From Neocallimastix lanati (nom. inval.) (lineage: Eukaryota > Neocallimastigomycota > Neocallimastigomycetes > Neocallimastigales > Neocallimastigaceae), in the NCBI GenBank assembly GCA_016946835.1, contig JACVTC010000100.1, positions 493,501 to 557,500 on the forward strand: 64,000 bases of DNA, in the 5' to 3' direction. This document shows positions 1 through 12,851 of this stretch, piece after piece. Every line of letters starts with the position of its first letter. The stretch's first letter is position 1. A program made the position numbers and the translations under genes. Below the pieces are notes generated by a model. The model saw only the letters and a program-made list of their open reading frames with translations, searched no databases and had not been told where the DNA came from.

Positions 1-898
1 TAATGGCTAATAATTATTTCTTTTCATATTAAATTTTAATTTATTTGCTATATGAATTATTATGGTATACATTTTTTTATAATTTAATTTAAAAATGTTT
101 ACATTATCTTATTATTATCTTTTTTTTTAATTATTATAGTTATTATAGCCAAGAATTTAATTGATTAATAAAAGTTAAAAAATAATTTCTTAATTTGAAA
201 ATAGAACATTTTAATTAATTATGTCAAAACTTTATTTTTCAATGATGAGTAATTTATTATAATATGAAATTTTTTAAATAATATATTTACATAATAAATA
301 TTAAATAAAATATGTCTATCAAGTAGATATTGTGGAAATAAGGAAGCTATTATACATCATAATGTATTTTTTTTTTTTTTTTACGGTTTTAATCATAAAT
401 AACTATACTACTTCATCAATATTGTTAATAAAATGACTCGAATTTTTTTTTTAACATATTAAATAATTTAAAAATAATTTATTAATATTATTAATTATTG
501 AATTATGGGATTTGCTACTTAAATAATATATTCATTAAACAATTTATTATTAAAATTATATTACATAAACAATTTATTTTTAAAAATTTTATTTTATTAC
601 ATAAACAATTTTTTGTAAAAATTTTATTAATTCATGTATTATTTAATAAGAAAATACAAAAAAAAAAAAAAATAATAATGATAAATATATTTATAAGATA
701 TAAATATGAATTAGTTAGTCACTCTTTTATAAAGAATCAAGAAACTTAATATTATCAAACTATAGTTATTATAAAAGATAAAAAGTATTTTATTTATTGA
801 ATAAGTATAATAGAAAAATAGTTATGGTTCATGATTAAGTTCAAATCAAATATAATATTATTAGAAATTAGTTTACAGTATTACAATTTTGTTCTTTC
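1..898. other. Gene-free AT-rich DNA
   Basis: Nothing coding is visible. The stretch is A/T homopolymer and simple-sequence DNA. The one long open frame (about 498-749) translates to a low-complexity Ile/Lys/Phe/Asn-rich string with no domain and looks like a chance frame. Confidence 0.7.
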
Positions 899-912
899 AT
901 TATAATTATTAT

Positions 913-1160
913 GAACTCCATGAGATCAGGTCAATGGTTAACACGTATACCCTGGGGTCAATAGTCCGAAGTTCAATTTCACCATACTATCCAATTGACA
1001 GTCTAACCCTAAATCGAACAAGTCATCGTCAATAATGATCTTGCTTCTCAGTTGTACGTATACATGCCTGAAGCGGGGTGATTTCTGCGAATTGTAAATC
1101 CTCATTAGTTAATTTATTCTTGGATCAAGACTTACAAGGGATAGTCTAAAAAAAAAAAAA
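913..1160 (+). mobile_element. tRNA-derived SINE retroposon
   Basis: This is an island of ordinary base composition about 235 bp long in otherwise AT-only DNA. It ends in a 13-A tail (1148-1160). It is bracketed by a perfect 14-bp direct repeat, ATTATAATTATTAT, at 899-912 and 1161-1174, the expected target-site duplication of LINE-mobilised retroposition. The head carries a box A-like sequence (TCAGGTCAATGG, 926-937) and, about 45 bp on, a box B-like sequence (AGTTCAATTTC, 970-980), as in an internal RNA polymerase III promoter. There is no open reading frame. The parent tRNA was not identified. Copy number elsewhere cannot be judged from one window. Confidence 0.75.
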
Positions 1161-1174
1161 ATTATAATTATTAT

Positions 1175-4100
1175 AAAATTCTATAACTTTTTATTGACTT
1201 TTTATTTAAATATATTGAATTTTAAATAATTATTAAAATAAAAGATAAATTATATTGTAACAATTTTGTCTAAAGTTTTTTTTAAAAAAAATATTAATAT
1301 ATTAATGAATTATTATTTAATATAATCATTTTTTTTTCTTTAATATAAGCTCTAATCATTTATATACTGTTAGAAGTAGAAATTTATGATATAAAAATAA
1401 ATGTTACATTAGATCAAATTAATATGAATATACGAATCATATTATGTAATATATTAATTAAATAAATTAACATGTATCTAAATTTAGCCACAGTTCTTGT
1501 ATAAATAGAACTGGTTTTACTTTAATTGTAAATCTGAGGTTAGTTATTAATACATAATAATAAACATTTATTATAAAACCCATTTTTACCTTCTAAAATA
1601 TACATTTTTATTATAAATAGTATAATTAATCTAATAATTATTTAAAATTTAGTTTTATTATTATTATTATTAGTCATTTAAATCACTTTAATAAAATAAT
1701 ATATTTGAACTTTTTCTTCATTTCCTATATTATTAAAAGTAGAGAAAAATATTTTATGTATGATAGACAATATCTTAGAAAACAATTATACTAACAGCAC
1801 ATGTAAAAACCAAAATAAAGACAAAAATATTTGGAATACAAAGCATATTTTCTAAATAAAATATTTATAATCTGACTTATTTTTATTTTTAATTATCTGT
1901 TTTGATTTAAATCAAACTATACGTTAAAAAAACAAACAAACAAACAAACAAACAAACAAACAAACAAAAAAAAAAAAAAAAAAAAAAAAAACCAAGTATT
2001 ATAAATCAGTTCAATTTAGACATGAAAATATTAAATAATATAATACCTTTATCATATATATTTGTTATTTTTATACTATTAATATATATTAGATTAACTT
2101 AGGCTATATAAATAAATACTTAAATTATTATATAATATTTCTTACAACACATTAACTGTTCTTACAACAAAAATTATATAAAAAAAATATACGTATTTTA
2201 CTCATTAAACAATAATGAATTATATCGGTATAATTATTTTATAGAAAAAAAGGTCTTTCTTTGTATATTATTTTTTAATATGCATTTCAAATATTATGAC
2301 ATTTCAATCTTGGATTAATTTAATTATTTACCAATTTTTAATTATCAATATAAAAATTAAAAATAATTTTAATGATATAAATATATATATATATATATTT
2401 TAGATTTTTAGAAAATTTAATATGATTCAAATACTTTTAAATTTCAATTTATTTATTTATTTATTTTTTATTTTTTTATTTTATTATATATTATTTTTAT
2501 ATTTATTATTATATACTTTTATTAATTTGTTTTTTATTTTATTTTATTATTATATTTATTTGACTATTTATTTTTATTAATTTATTTATTTTATTTTATT
2601 TTACTAGAATATTACATATAATAAAATGTATTATTTTACAGATTTTATTATTTTATTGTTTTTATTATTTATTATACTTTATTTATTCATTTATTTTATA
2701 TATAGAATATATATCATATTTTCCAATAGTTAATATTTTAATTATTATTGGTTTATCCACACAATTCTATTTTGGAGATAATATTGTATAACCTAAATAA
2801 ATAATTTTTTTTATTATAAAATATATTAAATCTATCTAGTTATTATGTATTAATTTTAGTTATTTCTGTAATTGAAAATTTTAATTTTATCCCTATTTAG
2901 GTAAAAATTTGTTTTAATCCAATAAATTCATTTAAAATAATATAATTAAATTCTTAATTCTCTATATGATTTATGGTTAGTACTGGAAAATAATTGAATG
3001 TATATATTTATATAATTATTAAAATATATTATGTATCATATATTCCTTTTAATTGCACGTGTATAATTAAAATGAATATTTATTATTATAATTTATTATA
3101 TGTTAAAGTTATTTATGCTTTCTTGTATTTCTTGTATAAGACATTAATAATAATTAAAATCATTGAAATAAGATTATAATCTGCAATTACAATAGAAGAT
3201 AATACAATATAAGTGTTTTAGATTAAATTAAATCTGTTTATTAAACCAAAAAGAAAAAAAATTAATAGTAAAAGACCAAAAAGTAATTTATTATTCACTT
3301 TCTGTCTTTTTATAATTTATTTATATATATATATTCTAATATTTTTATAATTATTATATTATCCTTAAATTAATTTATCTATACACTATTTTTTTTGTCT
3401 CTTTAATGTTTTACTATGATTTTTTTTTTTTAAATTTATGAATTTTTGATTCAAGATTTCTTTTTTACGGTTTAAAGATATAACTAAACTATATTTTATA
3501 AAAAATTTAGTTATAAAATTTAAATACAAAATTGATTAATTAATGATTTACCACTTTATTATTATTTCTTTTTTACAACTGGTATTATAATTAATATTTT
3601 TTTATTTTATTATGAAATTAAGTTTAATTAAATGAGGTTTTCTTGATTTTTATTAGTGAAATTTTTTTTTTTATTTTATTTTATTTTTATTTTATTTTAT
3701 TTTCTATATATATATTTTGCTAAAACAAAAAACAAAGAAAAAAAAAACTTTATCAGAAATTATTAGTCATTTTGTTAAAATTTATTATATTTATTAATAA
3801 ATTAGTCATTAATGTTAACTTTATTATCTTTTATTCGAAGATTAGTCATTTGTTAACATTTATTATTTTTATTTCTATTTTAAATTTTCTATACAATAAT
3901 TATAAATATAAAAAATGAATATATATATATTTTATAGAAAAAACCTTATAATAATATGAAATAATACTAACAATAAAATCAATAGTAAATATAATTAATA
4001 ATTAATAATAAATAATAAATAATAAATCAAGAAAAAACCTTGTAATAATATGAAATAGTACTAATAATAAAATCAATAGTTAATATAATTAATAATTGAT

Positions 4101-7100
4101 AATTGAATAATAAATAATAAATAATAAATAATAAATAATAAATAGTAATAATAAATAATAATAATAAATAATAAATATTAAATATTAAATAATGAATAAT
4201 AAATAATAATAAATTATAAATAATAAATAATAAATAATAATAAATAATAATAAATAGTAAATAATAAATTATAAATAATAAATTAATAATATAAATATAT
4301 TATAAATTGTTTTTATTATGTAAAAAAATAATTATAATTAAAAAAAAAAAAAAAAAAAAAACATTTTATTTCATAATAAAATATAATTATAATAATTAAA
4401 AAATAAATAATTATATAAATAATAAAATTAAATAAAAAAAAAGAAACAATTTTACAATAAAATTTATATAAAATATATATAAAATGAAAATTATATACTG
4501 AATAATAAATGATAAATATGAATATTATGTATTATGATACATAATATAAATTATATAATATATATAGCATTTAATAAATAATATATTATGAATAATAAAG
4601 ACATAATTAATTTTTATATAGTAAAATTATGTATATGATTATATTATAGGCTTTATTATATTAATTGAAATAATAAATAAGAAGGTGTCATACTAAAGAA
4701 AAGTTATAAAGTTTAATTAATATAGAATTACATTTTTAATAAATGGATAATGGTTATCACTGCGGTAAATTACTTAAATGTTTTTTTTTTAAACCAATGA
4801 AAATATATTATTGGTTAAAATAAAAATTTAATAATTTTTTAGAAATATTAATAAATAAACTTTTATACTTAATAACATTTTTTCCTATGAAATAAAATTG
4901 TAATTAATAAAGTTTAGAATCTAATTTAGTTTTTTTTTCTGTTATTCATTTATTATTTTTTTTTTTGAATAGATTAATTATATAAAAAAGATAAAGGGTA
5001 AAGAATTATCAATAAATTAAATATTATAATGTACTAATCATTCATTACTTATTTTATTATTTTTTTCGGTAATTGACATGATGCATTAATATTATTTAGC
5101 ATATTGATTAAGTATTATTTTTTTTTCTCTAGTTGACATGACTGATTAATATTATTTTGTATATTGATTAAATATTATAATGTATTAATCATTCATTACA
5201 TATTTTATTATTATTTTTTTCTACAATTGACATGATGCATTTATATTATTTAGTATATTGATTAAGTAAAGATATAACTGATTATCAATGGAATCATAAT
5301 ATCATCATATAGTTTTTTTTTTTTTTTAATATTATATAATTTAGGTTATATTATTGCAGATTATTATGGGCTTTTTTTTTTTTTTTTATTTTTTTATTTT
5401 TTAATTAGTAGTATGGTTTTTATTACTTTTTTAATATTAAACTTCATTATTTATTATGGTTTAATCTTTATTATTTAATGACCTGTAAAATAATATTAAA
5501 TATATTAGAATATATATTCACTTATACTGTATAATATATTGGATATTAACTAATCATACTTTAAAAATTTAATAACATTTATGCTAGAAAGGAAAATATT
5601 TTAAGTTATAATAAATTTTAAATAATAATAAAAATTATAAATTAATTAATTTTTTTTATTATATTAATTGCTATTAATATAAAAAATCTTCTATTTTTTT
5701 TTTTAAATTAATAATTATATTAATATATACATAAAAAATTTTTTATTTATAAAAATTTTTAACAATTGAATTTATATATAATGCAAAAAAAATACCTCAC
5801 TTTTTAGTTTTTTCTTCAAAAAAAAAAAAAAAAAAAAAAATATTTAAGATAAAAATAATAATAATAACAATAAAAAAAATAAAAAAAAAAAAAATAAAAA
5901 ATAATTAATTCTATATCTCTATGTATTTATAGGACTAATTTGTTAATTAATAATAATATATTTAAATTAATAAATACAAAAATTACAAAATATAAATAAA
6001 AATAAAAATTTTAATATTAGCTTTTAATAATTATATATCGAAATATTAAATTATTATTTAATTTTTCAGTTAAATTATCCTTTTCATAATTAAGTTGTTA
6101 TATTAAATCAAGATAGAATTTTTTTTTTTTCAAATTCGTCAAGACTTTAATATAATTTATTAATATATAAAAGAAATAACATAAATAACTAATAAATTAA
6201 AAAAATAATGATTTCAATATATTATTATTGAAATGAGTAATAATTAAAAGAAGTAATAGTTTATTGAAAAATATAATAAAATCAATAATTATAAAAATAT
6301 ATTAATTAAAATTTATATTAATTTAAGAAAAAAATAGTTTAAATAGCTATATTAATTAAAGAAATAATGAAATCAATATATTATTATTGAAATGAGTAAT
6401 AATTAAAATAAGTAATAGTTTATTAAAAAATATAATAATAAAATTAATAATTATAAAAATATATACATAAAAATTTATATTAATTTAAGAAAAAAGAAAA
6501 AACAGTAAAAATAATAAATAAGATAAAAAAAATAAAATATATATTTATATACTAATATATTTATTGTATTGAATACAAATATACTAATTATATAATCATA
6601 TATATTAAAATATTTAAGAAAAATAAAACAAATATAAAAGATATTGAAATATATCAATTTTTATGATAATAATATAAATACTACAAATTTTTACTGTATT
6701 ATAAGAAATATTCTTATAAGTATTTGTAGTATTTAATCATTTTAATTTTTTTTGTTTTAAATTAGGAAAATATAGAATATAATTATTTTAGTCTTTTCTT
6801 TTATTATTAATATTTAAAATTTTAATAAATAAAAATTAATTGTTTAATTTGAATTTTTAATTATAGAGTTCTACTGTTATATTTTTTATTAATCTTTTTT
6901 TTTTTATACTGAAATATATTTTATTTAGAAATTAAATAATTAAAAAGTAATTATTAATGTCTGGAAACATTGATAATAAAGTAATATATTGTAATTAAAT
7001 AAATATTATTTAGTATTTAAGATTTTTTTTATTCCTAATTTAATATATATATTATAAATTTAATTATATTTTATATAAAATAGAAATAAAACATTTTTTA

Positions 7101-7397
7101 AAATAATCATATATATATAAAAATAAGTATATATTAATAATTTAAAATAATAGTAATATAATAAACTAATAATATCAATAATATTTAAAAGAAATTTGTA
7201 AGAAATATTGTACACATAATAATATAATAAAAAAATAGTAAAAATTATTTTAGTTAGAGATATTTATAAATATCATAAAAAAATTAGGATATATATTTAA
7301 AATAATAATAAAAATATAAAAAATAAAGATATCAAAAATAAAAATTTTAATAAATATTAATAAAAATATAAATAAATATCAATAAAAATAAAAATAT

Positions 7398-7432
<35 letters not shown>

Positions 7433-7698
7433 AATAAATAAAAAAATAATATTTAATTATAGAACTATAAATCATAATTAAAACTTATAAATCATAATAT
7501 TTAAAAATTATCCTTCATAAATTATCAAACATAGTATATTATTTCATATAAATTATATGAAATTTCATTTTTACCAAAAGAAATTTATTAATCCTATATT
7601 CATTTAAAATTATTCAATAATAATTATAATCATTATAAAAAAAATTATAAAATAAAATAAAATAAAATAAAATTAACTAAAATAAAAAAAAAATAAAA
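1175..7698. other. Gene-free repeat-rich region
   Basis: No gene is visible in 6.5 kb. It holds homopolymer runs, an (AAAC)n tract near 1927-1967, an AAT/AAATA-rich stretch (about 4100-4280), and several diverged local duplications (about 3937-4100, 5023-5270, 6204-6492). There is also a 14-bp inverted repeat with a nested hairpin (6675-6735). The longer open frames here encode only Ile/Tyr/Phe/Lys strings. Confidence 0.65.
6675..6735. repeat. Inverted repeat with nested hairpin
   Basis: The arms TAAATACTACAAAT (6675-6688) and ATTTGTAGTATTTA (6722-6735) are perfect 14-bp reverse complements. Between them sits a smaller palindrome, ATAAGAA-ATA-TTCTTAT (6701-6717). The structure could form a cruciform or a stem-loop RNA. 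No gene adjoins it closely. Confidence 0.6.
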
Positions 7699-10166
7699 AT
7701 GGAAAAAAGTCAAGTTCCATTAAAATCCTTAGAAGAATTAAATTATTTCCTTTCTACCGCTCCAAAAAATTGGAAAGATGGTGAAGTTATAAGACGTTTC
7801 CAATTATATGAGCAAGACTATATTTCTTGTGTTTTCTGGGAAAATCAACATTATATTACCGGAACTGATATTGTAAAAGCATTAACATTTCGTTTCAAGG
7901 TTCAAGGTCATGAAATTAAAAATGTAAAGAAGTTCGAAGAAGGTATTTTTAGTGATTTAAGAAATTTAAAACCAGGTATTGATTCTTCTTTGGAAGAACC
8001 AAAATCTCCATTCCTTGAATTACTTTATAAAAATAAATGTATTAGAACCCAAAAGAAACAAAAAGTATTTTTCTGGTATTCTGTACCTTATGATAGATTA
8101 TTCCAGGTAAAGCGAAATAATTAAACTTTTGGAAAATAATTATTTTATAAATTCTATTTTGTTTAATGATGATAGAATTAAAATTTAATAAATAAAAAAA
8201 ATTATAATATAATAAAATAATATACATAATAATAAATTCTATGATTATATATAATATTACAATAATATTTATATTAAAAAAAAATTTTTTTTTTTTTTTT
8301 TAATATATATAGGATGTATTAAAAAGAGATAGAAAGAGAGAATTAAATGGTAAAAAATCTAACATTGTTATTGATAAATCAAAATCGCCAATTATTAAGA
8401 AAGAAATTTCTAAACCAGTTGATTCAAGACCATCAGATATTAATATTTTTAAAGGTGAAATAGAAATAAGTAACAATTTACAAAATACTAATATTATATA
8501 CACCAAATGGATAGATGAAACTCAAAAATTGAGTAACCCAAACAATAATAGTAATGATTTTGAAAGTTCTAAAGTAAAGAAAGAAAATGATATTAAAATT
8601 AAAAAAGAAGAAACAACTATTAATCCACAATTGAGAAAGATTAAAAAAGGGAAAAAGTATATTATTACTAAATACTTTGCTAAAGGTCCTATTGCTAATT
8701 ACAATCATTCCTCCTTAAAGTTTGTTTGTGACAAGAAAGATTGTAATAAAAAGTTTAAAAAACTTGAAGAACTTGTAAATCATAAAAAATTTGTCCATAG
8801 TAATGATAGAATTGGTTATAATTACAGTAAAGATTTTATGTATGTTGAAAAGAGTTTATCCTTTGAAAAGAATGGCAAGAATCAATTGGAAAGTCCATCA
8901 TCAACCAGTACTTCTTCTAATACTAGTTATATTATTTCTACTCAAGTTGAGCTTGAGGATGAAAATAATAATTGGAGTATTATTATATCTCCTGAAAATA
9001 GTATTTCCTCTGGTGATGAATCCATGATTATTGGAAATGATCAAACCAATTTCTCTTTAAATGACTATAGCCTTAGTAATATTTCTAATTCAAATGAAAA
9101 TTATAACATGAATTTAGATTTAAAAAATGTTCCATCTATGAGTTTATTTAAAACAGATATTCAAGGTTCAAATGATAAAACAGGTAAAAACAATGCAAAA
9201 GATCACAGGCTTTCAGTTTCCTCAAGTGTTACCTTGAATAATAAGAACAATAATAATATATTTTCAACTTCAACTACAACAGCTCCTGATCTTGCTGATA
9301 CTTCAATGAATACAACCTTTTTATCCAATCAAACCTTTAGTAATAATTCTTCTTTCATTATTCAATCCAATGATAATAAAGATATTCCATGTGAAGTAAC
9401 CACTGTGTCATCTTCTACCGTTCAACCAATGAATCAATGTACTCCCATTAATAATAATAACATTCCAAATGTTAATGACATGAATATTCCAACAACTCAT
9501 TTTATGACTATTGATTCACCAATTCATCAGGATGGTACTGTTACAAATTATATGCAAAATGTTCCAGTTCAAAATCAAAACATTCCAGCTCAAAATCAAA
9601 ACATTCCAGTTCAAAATCAAAACATTCCAGTTCAAAATCAAAACATTCCAGTTCAAAATCAAAACATTCCAGTTCAAAATCAAAACATTCCAGTTCAAAA
9701 TCAAAATCAAGCAACACAATACATTACTACTGAACAATTCAATAATACAGCTGCTACTGTTCAATATGTTCCATCTATTTTAGAAGTATCCACTACCTCT
9801 AGTGGTAACTATATTTCATATGAATTATCCCCTATTGTTAATCAAGTGACTAGCTCACCAGTTAACGTCTATGTTACTACTAAAGCCAACCCAGATTCAA
9901 TGAATTATATTTCATCTCCAACAGCATTGGAATATCAGCGGATGAATCAACCTCAACCTCAACCTCATACACCTACCTCAAATTATTCTGTATCACAACA
10001 ACAAACTATGTTCTATAGTTTACCAACTGAAACCAACCCAAGTACTATAGGCCAGACCTATATACAACCACAAACTCAATATGTCCAGGTACAGACTCAT
10101 CCACAACAACAAATTTATATTCCACATGAAAATGTTCAAACTATGGTCCAAGTATCATATCAATGA
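7699..10166 (+). CDS. STE12: STE12-like transcription factor (STE domain plus one C2H2 zinc finger)
   Basis: The two exons are 7699-8106 and 8313-10166, with a GTAAAG donor and a TATATATAG acceptor. They join in frame to give 753 residues. Exon 1 is almost entirely the fungal STE DNA-binding domain. It includes the family signatures NVKKFEEGIFSDLRNLKPG, EEPKSPFLELLYKNKCIRTQ and KKQKVFFWYSVPYDRLF, continued in exon 2 by DVLKRDRKRE. A C2H2 finger follows at residues 275-298 (C-X4-C-X12-H-X4-H). The C-terminal half is Asn/Gln/Ser/Thr-rich, with seven copies of a 7-residue repeat at about 553-601, and is probably an activation region. The family acts in the nucleus downstream of mating or filamentation MAP kinases. 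Filamentous-fungal relatives usually carry two tandem C2H2 fingers near the C terminus, whereas here I see one, close behind the STE domain. The ATG is the first in frame, directly before the domain. Confidence 0.93.
9561..9707 (+). repeat. 21-bp tandem repeat coding IPVQNQN in STE12
   Basis: Seven consecutive 21-bp units encode VPVQNQN, IPAQNQN and five IPVQNQN. They are nearly identical at the nucleotide level, so expansion is probably recent. The unit length keeps the reading frame, so copy-number change would lengthen or shorten the glutamine/asparagine-rich tail without breaking the protein. Confidence 0.9.
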
Positions 10167-10222
10167 ATATATATATATATAATCATAATTTAATGAAATA
10201 AAGCAAATAATATAAAAAAAAT

Positions 10223-10230
<8 letters not shown>

Positions 10231-10254
<24 letters not shown>

Positions 10255-10376
10255 AATAAAATAAAATAAAATAAAATAAAATAAAATAAAATAAAATAAA
10301 ATAAAATAAAATAAAATAAAATAAAATAAAATAAAATAAAATAAAATAAAATAAATAAAAATAAAAATAAAAATAA
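10231..10376. repeat. (AAAAT)n microsatellite
   Basis: About 25 near-perfect AAAAT units begin roughly 65 bp after the STE12 stop codon and end in AAATA variants. On the reverse strand it produces a spurious Phe-Ile-Leu-Tyr open frame. Confidence 0.9.
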
Positions 10377-10736
10377 ATCAGCAATAAATAATATCAAAGA
10401 AAAAAAAAAATAAAAATAAAAATAAAAATTAAAAAAATAATATAATCAAAATTTCTAAATAAATAATAATAATAATTCAATGTGATTTATTATTATTATT
10501 ATTATTTATAATTAATAAAATAATTTAATAATAAAAAGACATAAATTATTAAGTAAAAAAAAAAAAAAAAATTAAAATTAAAATTAAAAATAAAATAAAT
10601 CAAAAACAAAATCAAAAAAAAAAAAAAAAATAAGGTAAAATTAAAATAATAATAGATATATATATTAGATAAAGTAATAGAGTTATATTCAACCATTATT
10701 AAAATGGAAATAAACATTTATTATTTATTAAATATA

Positions 10737-10775
<39 letters not shown>

Positions 10776-10996
10776 AGATATATATATACATATACATATA
10801 TATATATACATATACATATACAAAACATTAATATATAAGTAATAATGAAATCATAGAAAGTTTTCCTTTTTTCTTATGTATTAGTTTAATAATTTAAATT
10901 AAGAATAATAAACAAAAAATTATTAATAAATTAATAAAATAATAATATATCATAACATAACATATCATATCATATCATAAATATGAATATATAGCA

Positions 10997-11305
10997 ATAA
11001 AATAAAATAAAATAAAGCAAAATAAAATAAAATAAAATAAAATAAAATAAAATAAAATAAAATAAAATAAAATAAAATAAAATAAAATAAAATAAAATAA
11101 AATAAAATAAAATAAAATAAAATAAAATAAAATAAAATAAAATAAAATAAAATAAACTAAAATAAAATAAAATAAACTAAAATAAAATAAAATAAAATAA
11201 AATAAAATAAAATAAAATAAAATAAAATAAAATAAAATAAAATAAAATAAAATAAAATAAAATAAAATAAAATAAAATAAAATATAATATAATAAAATAT
11301 AATAG

Positions 11306-11336
<31 letters not shown>

Positions 11337-11345
11337 TAAAAATAA
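10997..11345. repeat. (AAAAT)n microsatellite, long
   Basis: About 58 AAAAT units run with rare C substitutions near 11157 and 11176, then degenerate to AAAAAT units. It also generates a spurious minus-strand open frame of repeated Phe-Ile-Leu-Phe-Tyr. Confidence 0.9.
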
Positions 11346-12213
11346 AAAACATAAATTGTGTTTTAGAAATTATAATTATGTTTTTTCTTATTTTTCTTAT
11401 AGAGAAACAGTAATGATAACTATATTTTTCCTTAAAAAGTAATTATGAAATAATTTATTTATTATATTTTGTATTTTTAATATTTAGACAATTAAAGAAA
11501 TCAAATATTTTTATTTTTTATTTAACTATCATTATTATATATATATATATATTAATATAAATATATGAACTATTCTTTATAATTTAATACTGCTAATTTT
11601 TAGGAATATTAACATTAAAAAATAACTTATTCTATCATCGTCATATGTTAAAAACAATATATATATTAATGAATAAAAATAATATAATAATATATTTATT
11701 AAAGTGTATGTTTAGAATAATAAAAAAAATTTTTTTTTTTTTTTTTTTTTCATTTAATATTTATTCATTTATTATTATGCTTGCTTGATTTATGAAATAA
11801 ACTTCTTAATCATTTCCTATTTTTATAATTATAATATGAATAATAATATAAAATGTATATCCTTTTTGGTAAATAAAAAAAAAAATTTTTTTTATTACTT
11901 GTCCTTCAAATTCATTATATATAGATAGAGTTAATAGTCTTTTTTTTATACAAAAAATAATAATATGTAATTAAAAAAAAAACATTATGAATTAAGTCTT
12001 AATATATAACAGTTCTCTTGATTTAGGAAGAATTTAGAGGACACTTCACTATCAAATTTACAAAAGTAATTTCTTAATTTTTATTTTTATTAAATAATAT
12101 TATTTCTTCCATAATTACTAACACTAAAATTGTTATTTCATTATAATAAAAATATTATTATTTTCTCTATATATCGTTATTCTTTATATATATATATTAT
12201 TTATTTATTTAAA

Positions 12214-12271
<58 letters not shown>

Positions 12272-12587
12272 ACTTTATACAATAAAATATATTTGTTATT
12301 TCATTTGCTATTTATAATTAAAAATGTTTACTGAAAAAGATAAATAAAGCTTGCTTATTTATTTACTTATATTTATTTATTTATGTTTATTTATGAACTT
12401 ACGAATTTTATTTTTTATTTTATAATATATTTTTAAATCTAATGAAAGAAAAAAAAAAAAAAAATAATAATAATAAATAAATAAATAAATATATAAATAA
12501 ATAAATTAATAATCATATATAAAATAAATTTAAAATCAATAAAATTTTCTTTTTATGCGGGTAGTGATGATTTAATAAAAATAGTTT

Positions 12588-12794
12588 TTAGGATTTTACA
12601 GTTTTTATTTGGAAAATGCCTATTTATTATAAAATTAAAAAATAAATATTTTAAAAATAATAATAATAATAATAATAATAATTAATATATTATATAAATT
12701 AATATTTGTAAAAATGACTATATTATTAAAGAAATATTTTTGTTTTATTATATAATGAACATATATATATTTAAATTTAATTAAAATATAATAG

Positions 12795-12851
<57 letters not shown>

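Larger units (their letters stand above)
10167..12587. other. Convergent intergenic region with pentanucleotide arrays
   Basis: This region lies between the 3' ends of the STE12-like gene and TRAPPC6. It contains two (AAAAT)n arrays, poly-A and poly-T runs up to about 40 nt, and AT dinucleotide tracts. No further gene is visible. Confidence 0.65.

Noticed and set aside
498-749. 83-codon open frame on the plus strand
   Set aside because: Low-complexity Ile/Lys/Phe/Asn composition, no domain, no splice context and AT content like the surrounding non-coding DNA.
925-985. Possible functional tRNA gene
   Set aside because: Box A and B-like motifs are present, but no cloverleaf with paired acceptor arms fits. 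The poly-A tail and target duplications make a SINE the better explanation.
9511-9783. Open frames on both strands across the STE12 repeat
   Set aside because: They are shadows of the 21-bp repeat. The STE12 frame explains the codon use and homology.
10155-11352. Minus-strand frames rich in Phe-Ile-Leu-Tyr
   Set aside because: They are direct translations of the (AAAAT)n arrays.
12023-12048. Alternative last exon of TRAPPC6
   Set aside because: Phase allows it, but it lacks the family's C-terminal strand. The 32-nt exon at 12588-12619 restores the expected Cys-x-Phe-Gln strand.
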